A program made the position numbers and the translations under genes. Below, in pieces: positions 1 through 13,292 of a stretch of 64,000 nucleotides of DNA (its first letter is position 1; each line of letters opens with the position of its first letter). The DNA is from Talinum fruticosum (lineage: Eukaryota > Streptophyta > Magnoliopsida > Caryophyllales > Talinaceae). The stretch is from contig JAITYX010000016.1 of the NCBI GenBank assembly GCA_021018815.1, positions 626,001 to 690,000 of the forward strand. The letters run 5' to 3'. Below the pieces are notes generated by a model that ran no database searches, was not told where the DNA came from, and saw nothing but the letters and a program-made list of their open reading frames with translations.

Positions 1-650
1 CTCTGATTCATTGACTCTTTGTGTTCTTCTTTTGAATTCAGTATCTTCATCTTCCATTAAAGCCGGGGGATTTGGGTTCTAGTCAGCTTGATCTCGTGGG
101 GGAACGAGGGAATGGCGAATGGCTCATCATCGGAGGACACATTCTTATAAGGTTGGTACCTTGGAGTAACTACTTTAGCACACAGGGCAAGGAGGCCAGT
201 CCCATGGAAGACCAGCCTCGGGATGTTAAACTTGGCTGCAGAGTCAGTCGTCCAAGGGAAGAACATATCGGCCACAAGGCAATGTGGCCGGTTTTTCTCC
301 ATATACCCTTCGAGTTGCTCTCTGAGTATCTCACCGGCCTTTAAGAACTTGTCGAACATGCCAGGCTCCATGGCTTGGTCTAGATTTTCACACCCTTCAG
401 GCAACCCAGCTTCAGCTGCCGGGAACCTAAAGATCTCAATTTCGATCCTAGCTGGGGTCCCGATTTTGTTGCCCTTCTCAATGGCTCGGGTGAAGGTGGG
501 GGCGTTGAGAGGGGTGGTGATTAAGGTTGACCTGACACCGCGATCTGCAAAGAGTCTGGCCATGTCCAGGGTGGGGATCATGTGGCCATGGGCCATGAAC
601 GGGAAGAACACTACATGGAGCTGTTTTTGTTGTTGAGGCTCCAAGGCCAT
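1..650 (-). CDS. UDP-glycosyltransferase, UGT73-like; 5' half, frameshifted, cut by window edge
   Basis: The predicted product transfers glucose from UDP-glucose to small phenolic or related acceptors in the cytosol (knowledge of family GT1, group UGT73). About 197 residues are readable from the ATG at 648-650. The N-terminal signature HVVFFPFMAHGHMIPTLDMA contains the conserved catalytic-type His near residue 20 of the ORF, and the acceptor-binding half continues to EIKLTRTQIP. An in-frame ATG 14 codons further upstream is possible, but the family normally has only a few residues before the HVVFFPF strand, so the inner ATG is preferred. At 57-70 the frame hits a stop just after TQIP. One extra C in the five-C run (minus strand) would restore a family-like continuation (ALMEDEDTEF) to the window edge. 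The PSPG box lies outside the window. A tandem UGT remnant lies at 18.06-18.62 kb on the same strand. The exact acceptor cannot be told. Confidence 0.85.
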
Positions 651-2060
651 TTTTGAAACTAAGAAAAGATACGAAAACAGAGGGATGAACAAGGGACGAG
701 ATTCTGCATATAATGGTGGGTAGTAAATCCCTCCGCAATATGAAAGGTGTCGACCATGAATTTATTGGCCAATCTCACACCATTTTATGTGTTCATGTGT
801 AGGTGCCGCAATATGTTAAGGTTTAGATCTAATATTTGATTATTGATTAGTAAGTCTTGCGTACATTTGTTTAAAATTGTTTGAAACCTAATTATAATTA
901 GTTTGCTTTTCAAATCAAAATTATAGATACTTGAAAAGTTAATGACGGGATTATATATTCTTTATTTAAAGTTTCAAATCTGAAAATTCAAATTAATGCC
1001 AAGTTTTCATTGAAAGTACTTTTTTATGACTAATGTTAATTTCTAAATCATGTGTACAGTGTACTTAACCTTTGACCCCTTCTGCTTTCACCCCAAAACT
1101 AATGTTAATATTATTAAAAAAAACTAATTAGTGATGAGTGGAGTGCCTAATTAGCTTATAATATCAGCAATATTTGGATTAAAAAAATATTTGTAATTTA
1201 ATTAATGTGAGATTATTCCTAGTTTTACTGTCCCACACAACCCTTTCATCCTATTATTTGCCGATTTTATTATACAATATCATATTTCATTTAGGTATAA
1301 GGAATTATAAAATTATAATGAGTTATAAATAAAGCTCTAAGGAATTGTAACTAAAGTTGTAAGAAATTGTAAGTAACTCAAAAATAGTTGTAAAATTAAT
1401 CATAAAAAATTGTAAGAATTTGTAAAACCGTAAATTAAAGGTAAATATAACAGAGTCGAAATACGGTTGGCCACTATGACACGTCAAGGGGTTCAATTGT
1501 GTGGAGTGTCTCACCACCCATACCTTCCAACTCCCGATAATGAGATGGGACTGTAAAAATTCATTGTATTGTTCTAAAAAATTGATGAATATTGAGGTCA
1601 GACTTTATTGTGATTTGTTAATTTTTTAGCATTATTGTGATAATTAAAGTTATTTATGTTTTCCAACTACCATAGTTATATCTTCCTAACTTCACTACTA
1701 TTTTTCTGATTTTAAATATAATATTCACTGTTTTTCCAATTGGAAAAGTATATAGAAATTTTCTTTTTTTGGAATATTGGAAAAGACATGGATGGATACC
1801 CAAGGTCATTGACTTGTAGGGCGTCTCTTCTGTCATTGCCCTCATCAATAGGCATTTTAAGAAACTGACTTAAAGGTAGAGGGAGTGAGGACAGGTTTAG
1901 ATGAAAATAAAAAAAAATATTTTTATTTCTATAAGCTCGTGGTAAATGCTAGCAATATAAGTATACCATGTTTTAGAAAAAAAATTAAGAGAAAATAGCA
2001 CCAGGATAATCAAAAAGAGATTTGGGATGTGAAAGACCCACCTTTTAGGAAGGGTTGCCG
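651..2060. other. AT-rich intergenic region upstream of the UGT gene
   Basis: No supported gene. A minus-strand TATA-like TTATAT at 708-713 lies about 60 bases upstream of the UGT ATG and could be its TATA box. Around 1290-1450 there is a loose repetition of the words GGAATTGTAA and AATTGTAAG. The short open frames here have no recognisable product. Confidence 0.5.
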
Positions 2061-2119
2061 TTCACATTCTCAAATTTTATTGAGAAAAACCTCATAATAC
2101 AACCGAGTATTCTTACCGG

Positions 2120-3831
2120 CTATTGTTTCCAACCATGATCCGTCGCTGTTGGACCTTTTTTGCCAAGGTTGTGTTTATTTCTCACTTGAACCTCCCAAAT
2201 GATCCTTTGAACTACCACTTGGATTGTTCTATTCTTGTCTCCATAAATTTTGTCACACCTTTCCGCCCAAATATGATAGCAACAAGCAGTAACTATAGCA
2301 TATATGGCTTGTTTCCTAATTAGGGGCCCCTTGTACTGAATTGATTTGTTAATCCAGTTTTCCATGGGGAGATTGATCTCGATCCACTTGCATACTTCTT
2401 TTATCACCTCATTACTGAAGTGGCACTGAAAAATAGGTGTGCGGATGTTTCAGCTGCAGAACCACATAATATGCACTTAGGATCAACACGGATACCCAAT
2501 TGTGTCATTCTTTCTTTTGTCAATAGCCTATCCCGCACCAGTAACCACATGTTAAAACGGTGCTTAGGAGCTGAGATGGAGGGACCGGACAAGCCTCCAA
2601 TATCTAAATGTTGGTAGTTGTCCCAACAACCAAGCATATCCCGATTTAATGTCTGTATGTGTGTTGAGGTGTGCCCAACCATTTGTCAGCATTGTACGCT
2701 GCTCTGAAACTGCCTTTAATGTTATTGAGTCTTCTCCAGTACCAACTAGAACTTATAGGTGCATTGTAGGCCAAGAAGTCTTGCCCCTTTTACATAGATT
2801 TCATTCACCCATTTGACCCGGAGTGTATCGGCTTTGGATGCAATGGCCCAAATCAATTTCCCAATTGCAGCAACATTCCAAGTAGCACAATTTCTAATGT
2901 TGAGGCCCTCCTCCCTCTTAGATCTACAAATTTTACTCCAAGTAACCAGGGAGACACCCTTCTTTGCCCCCTTTTTTCCACAGAAATTGTCCACATATTT
3001 TTTCAATCTTATTGATAATGGCTTGTGGGAGCATGAAGATTGAGGATCAATAGGACATAATTGAAATGAGGAGGGTATTTATTACCTGCACCTTTGCAGC
3101 ATAGGACAGATTCCTTATACTGACGGTCTATAATCTGGACTTGATCTTCTCAACCAGTTTGTGATAGTCAGTAACATTCCACTTTGAGGGAGTGAGAGGC
3201 ATACCAAGGTATTTCATAGGAAATGTTCCTTCACAAAATCCAATTCTTTGTCTAATGACTTCAGCATTGACAGGTGAAACACTATTAAGGTAAACTTGAG
3301 ATTTCAACTTGTTAGCACATAAGCCTGTAACATTAGAGAAATGCTCAAAGCCATGCATAATTAAGTCTACTGATTTGAGGTGTCCCTTGCAGAATATCAT
3401 GAGATCATCCGTAAAGCACATACTAACAAGCCTTATTCTCTTGCATAAGGGATGAAACTCGAAACCCTCTTGAGTAGCTTGAAACAATAAAGATCTTGTC
3501 AAATACTCCGTAACAATGGTGAATAACAATGGAGATAAGGGATCCCCTTGTCTAATTCCCCTTGCACCTTTTATTTCACCAAAAATTTCTCCATTTAATG
3601 AAATCTTATAACTTGTCTGTTGATATGCATCTCATAATCCAATGGCTGAATTTTGGGGGAAATTTGAAAGCATCCAATAAAAGCTCAATTGTTTGCCATG
3701 AAACAGAGTCATATGCCTTTTGTAGGTTTATCTTCAATAAGCATCTAAGGGATGCCTGTTTCCTCCGGTATAATTGAATGAGGTCTTGATTAATCAGAAT
3801 GTTCTCAATTATTTGTCTACCCGACACGTAA
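2120..3831 (-). pseudogene. LINE ORF2, 3' part: reverse transcriptase and zf-RVT domain
   Basis: Fragments in several frames give ordered landmarks of an L1-type reverse transcriptase: GRQIIENILI near 3.8 kb; motif A INLQKAYDSVSW with its catalytic Asp near 3.73 kb; GDPLSPLLF near 3.53 kb; the catalytic pair as CFTDDLMIF near 3.4 kb (FTDD in place of the usual YADD/FADD); and KYLGMPLTPSKW near 3.2 kb. Further left comes the zf-RVT domain with CILCGSAAETSAHLFF at 2.42-2.47 kb, then a C-terminal tail with CCYHIWAERC. Frameshifts separate at least four blocks, so no functional protein can be made. The 5' part of the same ORF continues at 5708 beyond the inserted element. Confidence 0.88.
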
Positions 3832-5707
3832 TGTAACGCCCCATCCTCCAATCCATAGTTAATCGACCAACATTTGCTTAATAACCACAACGACTTATGC
3901 TAATGAAAATCTAGATCAAGGTGGGGGCATTACTGCCGTCTCCGGATAATAGAGACAAGGCTAAGACACTCAATTAATAAATAACATTTTTTTTTGTACG
4001 ACATAAACGATAACATAAAAATTATGTTTATACAAACAAGTAGATAGGATGACTCTATTTCCATAATCCGAGTTCATACATGACCCAAAAACTTAAATTT
4101 ATTCTAGCATAACCCATAACAAGCAAAGACATGCAAGAGGGGCGGTCAACGAGTCATTGCCCGACCTTGTCGGAACCCTTCTCGTCGGACTCCTCTACTC
4201 CCGATTCTCCTGTTTAACCCTTGTCTGTTTCTCCTTCCCTAAAACAAAATTTAAAGAAACAGGAAAAACTAAAAGTGAGCGATTGGCTCAATACGTTACC
4301 CTTGTACTCGTAAAAACACTTTTGGTGAGCCGATGAGCGCGCGCGTTTTCAAAAATTCATTTGAAACATATCATTTAAGTAAAAGCTCGGTTTTCTGTTT
4401 TTGTAGACTTTTCGATTAAAATTTTCGGTTTCGTAAATGTTTTAGCTTCCGGCTAACACTAGGACCCCCATTCATATGCAATTGTAGCCATGGCTTTGGC
4501 TATACGATTCGGTTAAAATTCCCGTTTACGGGAAGGGCCCAATACGATTAATTACGCTAGCGAGACAATTATGAACGGTTAATAATAACCGATTAACGAT
4601 TAACGATTAAAGATTAATTGGGTCCTAAAATGTTAGGCCGTAGTAAAACAATCACGGTAAAGCTTTTCATAACAATTAAAATTTAAATTATTTTGGAAGG
4701 GTACAAGCAATAACGTACCTCGGTTAGGAAGTTTGCTTTGAACTAATTTTTGACTTGCTTTACTTCGACGTTTCCGATAACCTTCGTTTGCAAAGAAATT
4801 TTCCCTTTACTTTAATATAATTATTATATGTATGTATATATATACATATTTTCTCATACCCCTTTTTATCAAAATACTAACTAATTCTTGAATTATACGC
4901 GTGAATATGCATGTACATATTTTTCTTTAACTTTATTTTTTCCAAATAATTTCCTCAATTTCTCAGCACATATAGATGTATTAATTCTTTCCTTCTTTGT
5001 ATCTATTTATTTTCCATTATGAATAATTAAATTTAGTCTAGAAAAAAAGAATTATTACCTTAGTAATCAAGGTGTTAACAAAAAGAGGGTGAGGAAGGGC
5101 AATTGGTGGCTGGCCGGAATCCGGCGGCCGGCGAATGGCGGCAGGCGGCGGACGGCAGGTGGTCAGGCGGCGTGGGCTGAAGGCTGGGCTGCAGGCGTGG
5201 GCTGGAGGCTGGCAATGGAAGGAGTGTTTTGGGCTTCGGCTTCCTTCCTTTCTTTGTTTTCAGCTTGCTTCCTTTTTTTTTTTCTGCTGCCTTGGCCCAG
5301 CCAGCCTCCTATTTATATTGGGCTTCTGCAGCCCAAATCTTATCTCCTTCCCCCATCACCTCCATTAGATTTGGGCTTATCCAAATCATAATTATCTTTC
5401 ACACTTGGTTAATGTTTCCACCATACACTTGTTCCCCAATTTTTTTATTTTTTATTTTATTTTTTTCTGCTGTAAAATTATTTTTTTATTTTATTATTAT
5501 TATTATTATTATTATTTTATTTATTTTATTTTTATTTATTTATCTATTTTATTGTTTGCACATTTTATAAATTAAGCATGAATTGATATTTCTAAGTCAA
5601 TTGTTTCTCATTTCCATTTTGACATTTATGCGCGGCTCACTCGCTTCTTAAATATTGAAACAATGAAATGCAATAATTAAATACAATTAAATTTTTGGGG
5701 CCTTACA
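3832..5707. mobile_element. LTR-like non-coding element (solo LTR or non-autonomous), copy A
   Basis: This 1.88-kb insertion splits the LINE reverse transcriptase between NENRGA (right side) and VSGRQII (left side). It starts TGTAACGCCCC and ends GGGGCCTTACA, so it has the TG...CA ends of LTRs within a short inverted repeat. Flanking target bases are an imperfect 4-5 bp match (CACGT/CACGA or CGTAA/CGAAG, depending on how the ends are set). It has no coding domain. Internal landmarks shared in order with the element at 8902-13292 are a GGCTAAG box, an AAAAGTGAG box, an AAGGGTACA(A/G)GCAA box, and a GC-rich block (5095-5220) followed by a pyrimidine-rich stretch. The two are therefore members of one family. 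Orientation is undecided. Confidence 0.7.
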
Positions 5708-7398
5708 CGAAGCCCCTCGATTTTCATTAATCAAGGAAGGAAGCACTTGGTTAAGTCTACCACATAGCATTTTCACTATGCATTTGTAAATGGTGTTACA
5801 ACATGCTATAAGTCTAAACTCGCTCATTTTGAGGGGGTTTGTAACCTTTGGTATCAAGGCAAGAACTGTAGCATTCAATTGCTTAAGCATCATACCATTT
5901 TTAAAAATTACAGTAATAGCAGTAGTGATGTCATTACCTATAATATGCCAGGCATCTCTAAAAATCCACTACTATAACCATTAGGACCCAGTGCTTTTGT
6001 TTATGTCAATGGAAAAAACCATAGCTTTGACATCTTTAGGAGTAAAAGGTTGGATGAATCTGAATTGTTGCTCAACGGATAAGACCTTCCCTGTTGCAAT
6101 GACCATCCGCTTAATAGTGTCTCGTAGGTGGCTTGGAGTTTCCTAAAAGACCCGTATAATATGATGCGAAAGCCATTTTGATGTCTTTAGGTTTAGTGCA
6201 CTGATTATCATCTTTATCTCTAATCGCCAGGACATTATTCCCGTAAGCTTTCGTTTGAGGCTTGCATAGAAGAGCTTAGTATTCGATCCCCTTGAATTAG
6301 CCATTGAGTCTTACTCTTTTTATTCAAGAAAGCCACTTCGCGGCATGCTTGCCGTTGAACTCTAAATAAGCTAGTTTTTCCGTCTCCCGAAGATCAATGT
6401 TGAAGGGATCAAGTTATAGCTCATGCTCGAAGTTTGTGTAACCTATTTCTTAACTCAAATACTTGAGCATCAATTTGAGAAAACTCCACTTTATTGATAT
6501 GCCCGAGATCATTTTGTAATTTTCGTAGCTTTTGACAAATCTGGAACATGCTACGACCCTTAATTTGTTGTTTCCAAGCATGATTGAACAAGTGGCATCA
6601 AATTGAGATGAAGAGCTCCACATATTATAGTAGATGAATCTACCCATTCTTTTAGTTGTTGTTTGTTCAAGCTGAATCCATATAGAAGCATGAGCTGATA
6701 TATCTCGAGGTAGGAAATGAAAAGGCATTTTACCGAAAGTATCGATCCATTCCACATTTCGAAAGCTCAGTCAATTTTGGAGTATACCTTTGCCCAAGCC
6801 ATTTCGGTTCTTCTAATTGACAATTTCCTATACGATTATGGAATTCTTGGTAGTCTCTGGGATTTACCTCTGCACCACCAATTCTATCATCTTGACACCA
6901 TACATTGTTGAAGTCACCAAGTACCAACCAAGGTATGCTAGCTAAATGGGCTATTTGTATTAAAGAATTCCATAGTGTTTCGCTGGCATCGTCCTCATTA
7001 AAAGCATATACAAATGTAACAAGTATTGGCATTAAACCTTGAATGTAAACACGACAATGTATAAGCTGAGCACTCGTTCAATCACCTCCAAATCTACCAT
7101 ATTCGATTCCAAAAACCCGGATTGTACCCCTTGGGTTACAGCTTGTTGTTGATCATATTTTTTCAACCACTGCGAAAGTTCCCGTGAACCAACGAGATAT
7201 TATTTGCTCTTACATTTGTTTCAAATAGCCCCCAAATCAAGACTCCCTTATTTACGCAAAAGGCATCTACTGCTTTTTGCTTATTAAGACTATTAAGTCC
7301 TCTCACATTCCATGTAAGGATGCTAGCCATACCCCAAAGAAGTATCTCGGAACTATTGCATTTCCCTTGTTCCACCCATATCACCTTCCAGTCGTACT
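5708..7398 (-). pseudogene. LINE ORF2, 5' part: AP-type endonuclease and start of reverse transcriptase
   Basis: On the minus strand the frame opens with ILTWNVRGLNSLNKQKAV (7.27-7.33 kb), the N-terminal strand of LINE endonucleases. It continues with IPWLVLGDFNNVW (6.9 kb), which carries the conserved GDFN metal/active-site motif. Near 5.8 kb follows LIPKVTNPLKMSEFRLIACC, the start of the reverse transcriptase. The part between 6.0 and 6.5 kb is shifted through several frames. A conserved SDH motif at the end of the endonuclease was not found. The sequence stops at NENRGA, where the LTR-like element is inserted, and resumes at 3831. The nested CACTA block begins just upstream of the endonuclease start. 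Confidence 0.85.
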
Positions 7399-8901
7399 AC
7401 TCACTACTAGAAAATCGTCATATAGCGACGGAAAACGTTCACTACTACAAAACTAATAAATAGCTACGGAAATTAGCGACGGAAAGGGTTCCGTCACCAC
7501 ATAGCGACTGGAATCAACGACGGAAACCGACGTAACCGGTATTCGTAGTCGGACAACGACGGAATAAAATAATCCGTCGCTAAATTGGAATTAGCGACAG
7601 AATAATCCGTCGCTATTCCGTCGTTGCTTTATTAGCGACGGAATTTTCCGTCGCTATTTGGTCGCAGTATTTTAGATCGAGGAGAAAAGGAAAAGAAATT
7701 AAGTTTAATATATTTTTTACAATTTAGCGACTGAATATTCCGTAGCCGACTATTTTTCTAATTTTAGCGACGGAATGTTCCGTCGCTAAATAGATATAAA
7801 TCCAGATCCGGCGCTTCGCCGGACGAAATTCACGAAAAGGCAAAGAGAGAGAGAGAAGTCCGAGGGAGCGAAGCGAGTGCCGAGCCCCATCCACGTTCGC
7901 CTGCCGCCACCGCCGTCCGGCTTCCGCCGGCTGCCGCCGTCTCAGCCGGCTCTCCTTCCGTCCGCCGCTCTTCGTCCGCCGTTTGAGGAACCCGAAGCCC
8001 AAAGAGGAGTGAGTCCTTCGTTGGTCCCACCGCTGCTACCGCTCGAAGGACGCCGCTGCCGCCACCGCCGCTCGCCGCCGGCCGCTCGCCGTGAAGTCGC
8101 CTTCAAAGGTCCGCCCGCGAGGATTTCAAGCCCGGCGATTTTGGTCGTATGCGCAAAAGGGTATTGTAATTCTTTCAAATATTAATTGGCTGCATTGCGC
8201 GTTTATTTATTTGTTTGTTTGTTTTATTCATGTTGCATTACTTTGGATTAATGTCTGGGAAATTTTGAAATTTTAGGTTCGAAGTTGAGTTCGAAATCAT
8301 GTTTTTGCACAATTGGGTTTTGTATGATGTGATTAGAAGAATCTTGTTATATGTAAATGCATTTTAATTCCTATAGGATAATGTAAGTTCCGAACATAGT
8401 AGAATCAACACCAAAGGTCATTTGATGATGGTCGAGTCGTTGTTTGTTTGTAAGGATATCTTATTTCTTCTTAGAGTAGGACAAGTTTGTTTCCGGGGTT
8501 CGAGATTTTATTGATTAGATTGAGTGTATGTGGAGAAATTGCACATGGAGTTATGACCATATATTGGAGAGAATGTAAAAGATAATGGAACTCGGTTAAT
8601 ATCGAAACAAGTTCCCGCTTCTAATGACAAGTGTTCAAATTTCATTCGAGAAATGCTTTGACTGGAGAGTCATGTTCTTGAACCGTTGGTTATTGTGGGA
8701 ATCATAAGTGTTGTTCAATTCTTATGGTGGAGGTTATGATTGTCTATATTGTGGATAAAAAGCTTCACTAAATATTCTTAAGCTCTAATTCCGGATCGTG
8801 GTTTGTATTTCACATTGGTTGCCCCTTGTAGAATAAACATGATTAGACTAATGAAACTAAGAATCCTTTTCCCTATTTGCCGTAGGCTTCCATTTGTATG
8901 G

Positions 8902-11900
8902 TGTAACGCCCTAATCACCATTACTTAATAATCCCTAATTAGAGAAAATTAGTTATGGTCGCAGCGGAATATAACGATCGAGAGACGTTACCGCTGTCCT
9001 AAAAATAGGACCAGGCTAAGTAATTGAAATAAAATTGAAATACAATTTGCATATCTAAGTGTTACATGTAGGTTGGGTCCTTATGATGGTAACTACTTAC
9101 GACCCAAGTGGTTAAGGCACACATAGTGTTTAAACGGGACCCAAAGTATAACTTAGAGGCTTGCTAGCATATATTTCGGAACAATCTCGTATACTTCTTT
9201 AACGTGATAACTTACACTACCTCCAACGGTCTTCAAAATTAGTCTCAAGCCCCGATTGAGATGAAATCACTCGTGAGCATCTATACACCATCGGCACCAC
9301 AAATGCAACATGTTCAGCTATATTTTTCCTTCATCGGTTTTGGTAGGTAATGGACTTCTCAGCAATGCTTTTTCTAAAACAAAAACAGTAAAATATTTCG
9401 AAAAGTGAGTCGAAACTCAGTACGAACATTCCTGCACGATCAAATTGCTTTGAAAACATTTTAATTGAGCGTGCGCATTTCAATTCATTTTAGTTCGAAA
9501 TCGGGGAGAGAATATGGGTAAAACTTGCTTGCTGGTTATTATCCGAAAGTGGAACCCCTTGATAATTGATACGATCTTAGTAAGGTGCACACCTCCCGGC
9601 CGACCGAAAACCCAAGTTGAAGCCGCGTGGTGGAATTGGGGGCATAAGCCCCGATAATTGATAATTGAGCGGGGACCACTTAATTAGGTGACAAAACTTA
9701 GCTTGCAAATGATTCATTATTAGTTATTTATGTAAGAAATGTTGAGATTTGCTTGAAATATGTGAATTTTCGAAGGGTACAGGCAATGAACGTACTCGAA
9801 AGGAGAATATTTGTTTCTCCCCTTTTATAAAAATTTAAGTCACTAGCTATTCAAGCAACTAAAGTGGCCTCGGTTACGTTTCAAATAGATTTTTATTGTT
9901 AATAACATTTTTCTTGTGTTTCAATAATTGAATTCGCATAAATGTTTGCAATTTGTTTCATTTCCTTTATTTAATACATAACCAGTTGAAATAAGATTTT
10001 TATTACTCAATTCTATTGCGTTAGTTTCATTTGAAATCTTGTCTACGACACATATTTATCAAAGAAGTTGATCAGCCATATTTATGTGATTTTATTCATT
10101 AGTCGAATCGGATTAAAGATATATGTGTATATATATTCAAACATTTATCTTAATTTTTAACATTTGTTCGACAAACGTAAAACATGCTCCTAATGGCTAT
10201 TATCATCGTTACTATCATTGTCACCTGTCACTTACACCATTAACTCAATTAATTATATCGAACCAAAATCTCACTTTCAATCCTATCCTTAAGTCACCGT
10301 TCACCACATCTTATCATCTATTCCACAAATTAATCAATTTACTCCACAAATTAACTAATTTACTAGAATTCCATACAAAGATCAAGACACACTAATTCAA
10401 CTTGTGTGCATCTTTTTCCCAACAAAATCCACATCTATATATGCAATTAAGTACTCTAAATTTCTCAAAGGATTATATACTTTCAACTCTATTTATTATC
10501 CACTTCAATCTCTACATACACATTCTCTTTCTTTTGCTCAAATATACTCAATTTCAAAATATAACGAAACCATTAAATTCAGTCAAAATCTATAGCAAAG
10601 CATCTCCGATTTAATTCATTAACTCATAATTTTATAAATTTACCAATTCACAATTCCTCAAGAGCAATATATTTATTCACTTTCACAACAGTCATTCCAC
10701 CAAAATCCCAATTCACAATTATTCACAGTAACTCCAATTTTTCTAATTCAACCTTGAAATCCACACCACAAACATCTTTCAAAATCATATAATTCAATTT
10801 ACAACTATAATCATTAAGTAGATAATGAAGTGTGATAGTTTAGGATTTAGGGCTTTAGCTTCAACCCAAGAATAGAAGTCCAAAAGGGGAAGAAATGGTG
10901 GTGGTGCAAGCACGGCTAGGCTCCGGCGGCTACTCGGCAGCACCAGCGTCGATTTCCGAGTGGCCGGGCTGCGGTTGGTTGGGCTGGAGAGTGGGCGGCG
11001 AAACAGGGGCGAAGGAAGGGCGACCATCGCGAAAGAGAGAGAGCGCCAGAGAGAGAGTGCGAGAGCGGGAGGGGGCGTAGGCGGCGGCTGGCACCGGCTT
11101 CGGCCGGAGTTGATGGCGGCGCTCGGTTAGCTTTGCTGCTAGCCGGTGGCCGGCCGAAAGTGGGTCGCAGGAAGGGTGACAGCCGCAGCGAGGACGAGAC
11201 AGAGCGAGGAGCGCACGGGAGGAAGAGAGAGACAGACAGACAGAGAGACCGGCGCCGGCTTCGGCCGGCGTTGGTGGCGCCCGGTGGCTGGCGAGGGCCT
11301 GCTGCTGGGAGGCGGAGCAGGGAAGAGGGAGGTAGGAGAACGGGGAGAGAGAAGCAGAGGTAGTGATGAGTTTGTGTTGTTTGAGCCAAATTTTGTTGGG
11401 AAATTTACGGATAAGTCATTCTTTGGCTTTATAATTATACTTTTGGTTATTATTTTTACACTTCAGTCATTAAAAGACTATTATACCCTTCATCTCTCTC
11501 CTCATCGACTCTCTGTCAGCCCTCTCTCTCTCCTCACCCACTCTCTGTCAGCCCTCTCTCTCTCCTCACCCCCTCTCTCGGCGCTTCTCTCTCTCCTCAC
11601 CCCGTCTATGTGTCTCTCTCTCCTCCCCTACTTTACTCTCACTTCCACTTCTTTTTATTTTTTAATGAATAAAAAATTAATTATTATTATTATAGATTAA
11701 AAATTTATTATTTGTATTATAGTTAATTTTTTTAAAAAGTTTTTTAAATAAAAAATTATTTTATATTTTATATTTTATTTTTGTTATTAAAATTATTTTT
11801 AGTATTATTATGGATTTCTCTTATTATAATTAAATTAATTTATTTTTCATACAAAAATAATATATTCATTTTTTGATCTAATTTTAAATAAAATTTAAAA

Positions 11901-13292
11901 TTTAAGTTTATTATTATAAAATTTAAAATTTTTAATTATTTCAAGTAAAATTATTTTAATTTAATATTTTAAGTTGAGTAATTAAGATCTAGGGATTAAA
12001 TTATTTCAACCAAAATTATTTTAGTTTAATATTTTAATTTGAGTAATGAATATTTAAAACTTAAATAATATTTTCATATTTTTTAGTTAAAATAATTTTA
12101 ATTGAAATAAGAAAAATTAAACTAAAAATTTTAATTTTTATAATAATGAACTTAAAATTCAAATTATATTTAAAATTATATTAAAAAATAAATGTATTAT
12201 TTTTTATATGAAAAATAAGCTCATTTATTTATAATAAGAGAAACATATAATAATATTAAAAAATATTATAACGAAAATAAAATTTAAAATATAAAATAAT
12301 TTTTTATTAAAATTTTTAAAAAATTAATTATAATATAAATAATTAATTTTCTATATATAATAATGATAATAATTAATTTTATTAAAAAATAAAAAAATTG
12401 TGAGAGAAAGGAGGGGAGGGGAGAGAGAGATAGATAGAGGGGGTGAGGAGAGAAAGAAAGGAAGGGGGAGGAGAGAGAGAGAAGCTGACAGAGAGAGAGA
12501 GAAGGGGGATGACAGAGAAAGAGAGGGGCTTTAAATAAGAGATAAAAGGAGGGGTGCAATTGTTTTTTATATGACTTAAGTGTAAAAATTACCACTGAAA
12601 ATGTAATTGTGAATTGAAATGGTATTCAACTGTAAATCTCTCAATTTTGTTTTCCTTGCTTTTAATTGCCGCCTGAATACTCAAGAAGCCCATTCTGGAT
12701 TTTTCTGAAAAAAAAAAATCAGTGTTCCTTATTTTTATTTTGTTTTTATTTATTTATTATTTTATTGTCTGTCTAGTTTTATATAACTTACTTACATTGT
12801 TACTATTATTATTCCTCTTTTGTCTCATGGTAGCTCTGCTCCAGTCCCCTTACGAAACTTTCGTTATTGGGTTAGCCATATTAATCAATTTTGAGTAAAT
12901 ACACTTTAATAATATCACATTTAGCTTCCTTAAATGATTTTATTTTATTACGTTTATCGTATAATAGCATTGTAAATAAGTTATTCGATCTGTTTTAAAT
13001 GTAATGGTTCGTTAAAAATATAATTTCTGATAACCTTATAATTATGTATCTTTATATTTATACGTGTTACATATTCATATAAATCCCTAAATTTTTATTT
13101 TAAACATATCTCGTAGATTTACCATCGTTATTATGGAATTTATTTATTGGAGGCCACTTCGTCGCCTTAGCTGCATAATAAACATATAAAAATAATTTAA
13201 ATATAAAATATCGAAATGAAGTGCGCGCGCTCGATTATATAAATTTTGTAATTAGTAAGATAAGTGATATTGTTTAGGGTCGGGTCGTTACA
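8902..13292. mobile_element. LTR-like non-coding element, copy B, inside the inner CACTA
   Basis: It starts TGTAACGCCCTAATC and ends GGGTCGGGTCGTTACA, flanked by TATGG (8897-8901) and CATGG (13293-13297), a 5-bp target duplication with one mismatch. TG...CA ends and a 5-bp duplication are features of LTR elements. No gag or pol coding and no second LTR was seen, so it may be a long solo LTR or a non-autonomous derivative. Landmarks are shared in order with the copy at 3832-5707. A GC-rich block lies at 10905-11340. Its length of 4.39 kb includes a 1.25-kb foldback element at 11398-12642; without it the element is about 3.1 kb. Confidence 0.75.
11398..12642. mobile_element. Foldback MULE-type element with arms of about 600 bp
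   Basis: The element starts GGGAAATTTACGG and ends GTAAATCTCTC, flanked by a perfect 9-bp target duplication AATTTTGTT (11389-11397 and 12643-12651). A 9-bp duplication is the hallmark of Mutator-like elements. The two arms are near-complementary over almost the whole element: the left CTCTCTCCTCACCC tract (11490-11620) pairs with the right GGGTGAGGAGAG tract (12400-12530), and the AT-rich halves continue the pairing to the centre near 12.0 kb. A transcript would fold into a very long hairpin. It encodes nothing. Its terminal 80 bases resemble the left end of the MULE at 47207. Confidence 0.92.

Noticed and set aside
72..636. Plus-strand open frames over the UGT region
   Set aside because: They are shadows of the minus-strand UGT coding sequence, which has clear family motifs.
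7877..8185. Pro/Arg-rich open frames in GC-rich DNA
   Set aside because: They lie in the GC-rich block of the inner CACTA, in several frames on both strands, with no recognisable domain; composition alone explains them.
10895..11700. Overlapping Arg/Gly/Ser-rich open frames
   Set aside because: GC-rich block and CT repeats of the LTR-like element and foldback MULE; low-complexity translation only.
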